64,000 bases of DNA from Spisula solida (lineage: Eukaryota; Mollusca; Bivalvia; Venerida; Mactridae), in NCBI GenBank assembly GCA_947247005.1, contig OX365950.1:12474720-12538719 (forward strand), read 5' to 3'. Positions 61,801 to 64,000 of the stretch are shown here, piece after piece. The stretch's first letter is position 1. Each line of letters starts with the position of its first letter. A program made the translations under genes and the position numbers. Under the pieces are notes generated by a model, which did not search any database, was not told the DNA's origin, and saw nothing but the letters and a program-made list of their open reading frames with translations.

Positions 61801-61988
61801 TCGGTCCCTTACACTCAGTACTGCACCTAACACTCAGTACTGCACATAACACACAGTCAAATCTTACCATTTTCATATTCAGGCACGCCATTTCCTGAGA
61901 CGACTCTATAATTGTATAGAATATTATGCAGGTTAGCAGACTCTGTCTTGCCAACATAACTGTATATTGATCTGTTTACCATGTCAGA
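40868..61988 (-). CDS. CLOCK: CLOCK circadian transcription factor (10 exons; 5' end outside window)
   Basis: CLOCK is a bHLH-PAS factor that pairs with BMAL1/CYCLE on E-boxes to drive period and cryptochrome genes. Ten exons, all with GT-AG borders and matching phases, join into 594 residues plus stop. About residues 1-110 are the C-terminal part of PAS-A, including [12 protein letters not shown], which resembles the vertebrate LRGTIDPKEP. Residues 115-225 are PAS-B and PAC, with [34 protein letters not shown] and [14 protein letters not shown] nearly as in human CLOCK. A 22-Gln tract follows in exon 7, then the helix with [13 protein letters not shown] in exon 9, and a 15-Gln tract with the C terminus QKFSN in exon 10. 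The bHLH exons are not found up to 64000. NPAS2 is the alternative vertebrate paralogue name; invertebrates usually have one gene. Total coding length would be typical for CLOCK once the N terminus is added. Confidence 0.93.
41173..41854 (-). other. CLOCK intron 9 (last)
   Basis: 682 bp, AT-rich, no repeat recognised. Confidence 0.7.
41855..42038 (-). CDS. CLOCK: CLOCK exon: conserved coiled-coil segment (mouse exon-19 equivalent)
   Basis: 184 bp, encoding [20 protein letters not shown] and [19 protein letters not shown]. It corresponds to the segment whose loss gives the mouse Clock-delta19 mutant and which binds CIPC and affects transactivation (established knowledge). Acceptor CTATTACAG, donor GTAAGTAAAC. 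Confidence 0.94.
42039..42685 (-). other. CLOCK intron 8
   Basis: 647 bp with two related blocks of about 170 bp (AATTCAAGGGCCATAATCAA and GAAAACTGTTTGAATTAGAG at about 42340-42415 and 42500-42570). They are probably fragments of one dispersed repeat. Confidence 0.6.
42686..42781 (-). CDS. CLOCK: CLOCK exon with NAGNAG acceptor
   Basis: 96 bp, phase 0 on both sides, encoding [16 protein letters not shown] and [10 protein letters not shown]. The acceptor reads TATTACAGCAG, so splicing at either AG would include or skip one Gln. The exon can be skipped without a frameshift. Confidence 0.85.
42872..43075 (-). mobile_element. tRNA-derived SINE in CLOCK intron 7
   Basis: Minus-strand head GATAGCCTGGTGGTAGAGC (A box), then GGGTTCAATTCC (B box), then a body ending in CATCAGGAATGAGGTGTC. 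The tail motif recurs near 19950 and 50600. It lies in the same orientation as CLOCK. Confidence 0.65.
43279..43485. mobile_element. MITE, family A copy 3 (degenerate)
   Basis: CTGTAAAATCAC end, internal AAATCCCTTTTCGTGGGGTC and ACAAAACATGGAAGG as in copy 1; the right end is ATGATTCTACAT. The target TA is no longer clear on the left. Confidence 0.6.
43601..43980 (-). CDS. CLOCK: CLOCK exon: first polyglutamine tract
   Basis: 380 bp. [12 protein letters not shown] is followed by 22 glutamines encoded by mixed CAA and CAG codons, then a Gln/Ser/Thr/Pro-rich activation-type region. The mixed codons should limit slippage compared with a pure CAG run. Other frames over the tract give long Asn, Ser, Leu or Val runs and are artefacts. 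Donor GTAAATATT after CTCCCG, phase 0. Confidence 0.9.
44143..44194. repeat. Hairpin in CLOCK intron 6
   Basis: TGTAATTAT and CAGTCTGAGTGC pair with GCACTCAGACTC and AATAATTACA around loop TGAGTGTG. Confidence 0.7.
44596..44833. mobile_element. MITE, family B copy 2
   Basis: Ends TACTGTTTTATCAAAGCACT and AGTGCTTTGATAAAATAGTA are inverted over about 29 bp with CCGTAA/TTACGG inside. Lies in CLOCK intron 6. Confidence 0.75.
45380..45597. repeat. 41-bp minisatellite, about 5 copies
   Basis: Unit TTGGTCATTTTTGTGATAAT then ATAAAATTTGAGACATAATA, AT-rich, in CLOCK intron 6. Confidence 0.85.
45987..46141 (-). CDS. CLOCK: CLOCK exon: post-PAS segment
   Basis: 155 bp. [20 protein letters not shown] corresponds to [20 protein letters not shown] in vertebrates; the rest is Ser/Pro rich and probably disordered. 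Acceptor CATTTACAG, donor GTAAGATT. Confidence 0.93.
46556..46850 (+). mobile_element. tRNA-derived SINE in CLOCK intron 5
   Basis: Head GGGGAGCAGTGGCCTAGAGT (A box) and CCCAGGTTCGATCCCC (B box), then CTCTGAGCAAAGAATAACCC shared with the damaged copy at 20155-20412. Opposite orientation to CLOCK. The 3' boundary is approximate and comes within about 20-30 bp of the neighbouring exon's donor. Confidence 0.7.
46868..47015 (-). CDS. CLOCK: CLOCK exon: end of PAS-B and PAC
   Basis: 148 bp, encoding [20 protein letters not shown] and [18 protein letters not shown]. Acceptor TTCTTTTAG, donor GTATAGT. A SINE ends close to its donor in the intron. Confidence 0.96.
47821..48634. mobile_element. Dispersed element, GGGCC...GTGAGCT family, copy 2, with internal 145-bp tandem units
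   Basis: Starts AAGAGGGCCAAAAGGGCCAT, AGGTCGCTCACCTGT and ends GTGACAGGTGAGCTAAAAA. A 145-bp unit (GACCTTGTGACCTAGTTTTT onward) repeats four times at 47972, 48117, 48262 and 48407. Near the right end, a GGACGGACGAAGAGTGATCA block is shared with copy 1. Lies in CLOCK intron 4. Confidence 0.75.
49240..49346 (-). CDS. CLOCK: CLOCK exon: PAS-B core
   Basis: 107 bp, encoding [20 protein letters not shown] and [14 protein letters not shown]. Acceptor TATGTTTTCAG, donor GTAAGTATT. Confidence 0.96.
49477..49652. mobile_element. MITE, family C copy 1
   Basis: Ends GGGGATCCACT and AAATGGAACCCC are inverted. Internal GGTCAAAATGTGACTTTT and TCAAAACCCCTACT recur inverted at 57859-58045. CLOCK intron 3. 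Confidence 0.6.
51415..52371. mobile_element. Non-autonomous DNA transposon with 6-bp target duplication, copy 1
   Basis: 957 bp. Ends CATACATGTCATA and ATGGCATGCATG, flanked on both sides by ATACAA (51409-51414, 52372-52377). Strongly similar along its length to the copy at 54539. No transposase frame. CLOCK intron 3. Confidence 0.85.
52633..52876. mobile_element. 244-bp MITE
   Basis: Ends AGTCCCCTACCGGTTTT and AAAACCGGTAGGGGACT are perfect 17-bp inverted repeats, with an internal GACGGACGGACAG stretch. No clear target duplication. CLOCK intron 3. Confidence 0.8.
53970..54200. mobile_element. MITE, family B copy 3
   Basis: Ends TACTGTTTTATTCAAGCACT and AGTGCTTTGATAATCAGTA, with ACGGAAATCATAAA and TTTATGATTTATGT inside. 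CLOCK intron 3, 78 bp from the next exon. Confidence 0.75.
54278..54446 (-). CDS. CLOCK: CLOCK exon: PAS-A/PAS-B link and start of PAS-B
   Basis: 169 bp, encoding [19 protein letters not shown] and [17 protein letters not shown]. The second motif is almost invariant in CLOCK/NPAS2. Acceptor TTTGTTTCAG, donor GTGAGTAG. Confidence 0.95.
54539..55532. mobile_element. Non-autonomous DNA transposon with 6-bp target duplication, copy 2
   Basis: 994 bp. Perfect 13-bp inverted ends CATACATGCCATA and TATGGCATGTATG, flanked by AATATA on both sides (54533-54538, 55533-55538). CLOCK intron 2, about 3 kb from copy 1 in the same orientation. Confidence 0.88.
56001..56308. mobile_element. Dispersed element with GGAC microsatellite, copy 1
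   Basis: Starts CAAGACTGCGTTCAATAAAC, GCTTATGCCCCCTGTGGAAG and ends ATCGATAGGGGGGCATAAAA after a (GGAC)n run at 56215-56262. The head and tail recur at 62701-63000. Confidence 0.65.
56479..56622 (+). repeat. TRIM 5' LTR
   Basis: 144 bp, TG...CA ends. GGGTGAG before and CTCACCC after the tRNA-like part can pair, holding it on a stem. Confidence 0.88.
56525..56600 (+). tRNA. tRNA-like sequence inside the 5' LTR (Thr-UGU-like)
   Basis: A box TAGCTCAGTCGGTAGAGC and B box GGGTTCGAGCC. The anticodon arm is TTCGC/CCTGTAA/GCGAA and the T arm CCGGG/CCCGG. The loop would place UGU as anticodon, but position 33 is C instead of the universal U and the acceptor stem has one mismatch, so decoding is doubtful. 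T-run ACATTTTT follows. Probably a pol III promoter captured by the LTR. Confidence 0.6.
56739..56882 (+). repeat. TRIM 3' LTR
   Basis: Identical to the 5' LTR over 144 bp. Confidence 0.88.
56785..56860 (+). tRNA. tRNA-like sequence inside the 3' LTR
   Basis: Exact copy of 56525-56600, with the same C33 and acceptor mismatch, again followed by ACATTTTT. Confidence 0.6.
57276..57395 (-). CDS. CLOCK: CLOCK exon: end of PAS-A
   Basis: 120 bp, encoding [19 protein letters not shown] and [10 protein letters not shown]. Acceptor ATCTTACAG, donor GTATTTG. Phases fit both neighbours. Confidence 0.88.
57859..58045. mobile_element. MITE, family C copy 2
   Basis: Ends GGGGTTCCATTTGACTC and CTAATAGAACCC; inverted relative to the copy at 49477. 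CLOCK intron 1 of the window. Confidence 0.6.
58647..58849. mobile_element. MITE, family A copy 4
   Basis: CCGTAAAATCC and ATTTAACAG ends flanked by TA; internal GGTATTAAATTTTGCGGATT and GATTGAATTTCGTG match copy 1. Confidence 0.6.
59303..61855. repeat. 19-bp minisatellite, about 130 copies, with 38-bp dimers at one end
   Basis: Unit CTAACACTCAGTACTGTAC with TGTAC/TGCAC/TACAC variants. The first 300 bp are organised as 38-bp dimers (ACTCAACACTGAACCGAACA). At 2.5 kb it is the largest array here. It lies inside a CLOCK intron and ends about 13 bp from a splice donor. Confidence 0.93.
61868..61988 (-). CDS. CLOCK: CLOCK exon (first in window): PAS-A part
   Basis: 121 bp, reading [20 protein letters not shown] and onwards, equivalent to SDLVDQSIFNFI in vertebrate CLOCK. 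Acceptor TTTTCAG and donor GTAAGAT. The 19-bp minisatellite starts about 13 bp beyond the donor and a 38-bp repeat ends about 45 bp before the acceptor. The exon starts in phase 0 and ends in phase 1. Confidence 0.85.
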
Positions 61989-62033
61989 CTGAAAATACAA
62001 GATATGCAAGTATGTCAGGAAGTTGGACAATCA

Positions 62034-62138
62034 GACATCAAAGCCACATACAGCCAGCTCAATTAAAGTCAAACATCAAAGCCACATACAGTCAGCTCAA
62101 TTAAAGTCAAACATCAAAGCCACTTACAGCCAGCACAA
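62034..62138. repeat. 38-bp tandem repeat, about 2.7 copies
   Basis: ACATCAAAGCCACATACAGT then CAGCTCAATTAAAGTCAA, located about 45 bp upstream of the CLOCK exon acceptor on the minus strand. Confidence 0.8.
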
Positions 62139-62700
62139 TGTTGATCAAGCCACCAAATATTGAAGTAACCTGCGGCTGTTACAAGTGTCCTTGGTGGCTT
62201 TAGTTTTTGAGTAGCTTAACATTTATTTATAAAAATTATATAGGGTAACATTATCTAGACAGAAACAGTATACCTATTACCTATCGTCACGTTTTATTTC
62301 TCCAAGGAATCAATAATGGGGAATAATTGTGAGAACATGAGACACAAGCATTATGTATCTGAGATATTGTACAGTATTCAGGGCTTCTCTAAGGCATATT
62401 TGCTCAATCCTAAAAAAACCAGTCGCACGTCTATTTCTAGTGTCATTAGCACACATCCCGCACTCAGTTTAAACATCGTTTTAGCGGATGAAATTTCAAA
62501 TGATCACAACTTTGTCAATTATTAGAATATTTTCACCAAATAACTTTCATTTTCTGCAAATAAATTTCCGAATTTTTGGACCCCTGTGTATAATTATAGT
62601 ACAATTTGTATAGGAGAAGGGAGAGCACTCTATTGTACTATGTAAGCTAATAATATGCATGTTCGAGTAACCTTCTCTATATCTATTTATTCATTTTTAA

Positions 62701-63000
62701 AACAAGACTATGCTCAATAAATGCTTACGTCCCAGTGAAAGCCTTGTCCATAAAAATTATCTAAGTCAATAATCTGTTAAAAAAATGTTGGATAGTGCTA
62801 CATTGCTTTGACAATGCAAGGTGTTTATCATGGTCAACAAGTATGCCAAGTTTGAAAGCAATGCCTTGATGGGCTTCAAAAATATTTGAGTTTCAACTAC
62901 TTGAAAATTTTGGGTAACATTTTCTGATGAACAGACTAAGGGACATATGGACAGGACAATCACTATATGCCTCTTGCATCAGTAGATGCCAGGGCATTAA
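62701..63000. mobile_element. Dispersed element, copy 2 of the 56001 family
   Basis: AACAAGACTATGCTCAATAA, GCCTTGTCCATAAA and CACTATATGCCTC match the head, body and tail of the element at 56001, with a degraded GGAC region. Confidence 0.55.
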
Positions 63001-64000
63001 ATGTAACAGTCTTCGACGTAAGTGGGTTGCCCGATGTCCGGGACAAGTCAAAATCCCAGCGGACAACCTGATCTAAAAAGAAGATTGTCCATCCGGGCAA
63101 GTCAAAATTCTAAGAATGAAAGACCAAATTATCCTCAAAACATAGCTACGATAAAAGAAATCAAGAATGTAGCGATCAGAAAATTAATTCGGCGAATTTC
63201 ATGGCGAAGCTAATTTCTGAACAAAACTTTACCTAATGTCGTAAAAGATCCATTTTACTGCATGTTTATGTCGTAAAATTGTCGTTAAATGGTAACATCC
63301 GGGGGAATTTGTAGATTGTAAACAATTAGCGGTTTCACGAGTTAACACATTTATTGCAGTCTGCAGTCGGTCTAGGGCAGCTAAGTTACCAAGGTGATTA
63401 TGATTGAAGCGTGCCATTGTTTGATCAACTGGTCTCATTGGCAATTAATGATGTTAAATTGCTTTCCTGTTGAACTTTTAACACTTGCTAATTGTTTCAA
63501 CGAGAAACAGAAACTTGTACAGTGCGATTCACATTTTGAACATTGAACAACAACATGTTGCTTGGATCCTTCTTTATTTATTACAAAAACGATTATTTAA
63601 TATTATTCTTGTTTGTTTGTCATGAAATGTAAAATAATTAAATACTACCAGGGCCATATCCCTAGATAATAAAGCACCAAAACAATTATTTTCTATGTTA
63701 AATTTGAGACATTTTTGTCTAAAGACGTAGTCTAAATGTTCTTTTTGATAAAAAATAATTTTTACATGAGGTAAATACTGTAGTGTACCTCTTCATGAGT
63801 AAGTGGCTGATTATAAAACTTACTGGTTATTTTCTTATAAGCAAAAACATGAATTTTGTATAACTATAGAAGATTCTACATTGGTAAATATACTATCAAA
63901 TCAGGATTTCACTCAGATTAGAGAAACAAAAGAAATGCAATATTTTAAGTTTTGGTGCCTAACCATATACACATAGTTCGAAAATCACAGAAAATAGCAA
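63001..64000. other. Presumed CLOCK intron or upstream DNA, nothing recognised
   Basis: Searched on the minus strand for the missing bHLH and PAS-A exons without success. A 71-codon frame at 63229-63444 has no bHLH-like pattern. Confidence 0.35.

Noticed and set aside
63229..63444. Candidate upstream CLOCK exon
   Set aside because: The translation has no basic region, helix-loop-helix pattern or PAS-A similarity, and no matching splice phase could be established.

Overview
This is eukaryotic genomic DNA with introns, TATA boxes, AATAAA signals, nested miniature transposons and long minisatellites. It is most probably from a lophotrochozoan animal, and a bivalve mollusc is my best guess. That guess rests on the CLOCK orthologue, the tRNA-derived SINEs, and several dispersed repeat types that look typical of bivalve genomes. 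I cannot name the species.

The one large conserved gene is CLOCK (circadian bHLH-PAS transcription factor) on the minus strand. Ten consecutive coding exons lie between 61988 and 40868. They join in frame through GT-AG introns into 594 residues plus stop: the C-terminal part of PAS-A, all of PAS-B and its PAC region, a 22-Gln tract, the RQQEELRKI coiled-coil segment (the region removed in mouse Clock-delta19), and a 15-Gln tract near the C terminus. The bHLH and first PAS-A exons are not visible and should lie beyond 64000. The introns are crowded with transposable elements, and one exon is squeezed between two minisatellites.

The left third (1-30 kb) holds smaller genes. There is a terminal exon ending in a basic Cys-cluster tail (98-633, minus), a 122-residue helical orphan (1165-1533, minus) and a tRNA-Thr(AGU) (2315-2386, minus). 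A secreted protein with two matching four-cysteine modules joined by a Pro/Thr linker lies at 10146-10787 (plus). A compact single-exon Ulp1-like cysteine protease with all catalytic residues lies at 21883-22281 (plus). A doubtful Cys-rich reading frame lies at 27298-27711 (minus).

The rest is repeat biology. There are minisatellites with periods of 16/96, 19/38, 30, 31, 32, 35, 39, 41, 48 and 54 bp. Non-autonomous DNA transposons have readable inverted ends and target duplications: TTAA, TA, a 6-bp class present twice, and a 3-kb element with 1-kb inverted arms and an AATTA duplication. Several hairpin (foldback) elements occur.

The most striking item is a 404-bp terminal-repeat retrotransposon in miniature at 56479-56882. 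Its two LTRs are identical, 144 bp each, and each carries a tRNA-like sequence with pol III A and B boxes. A tRNA-Lys-type primer binding site and a polypurine tract flank its internal region. About 33 kb of the window shows no gene I can support.
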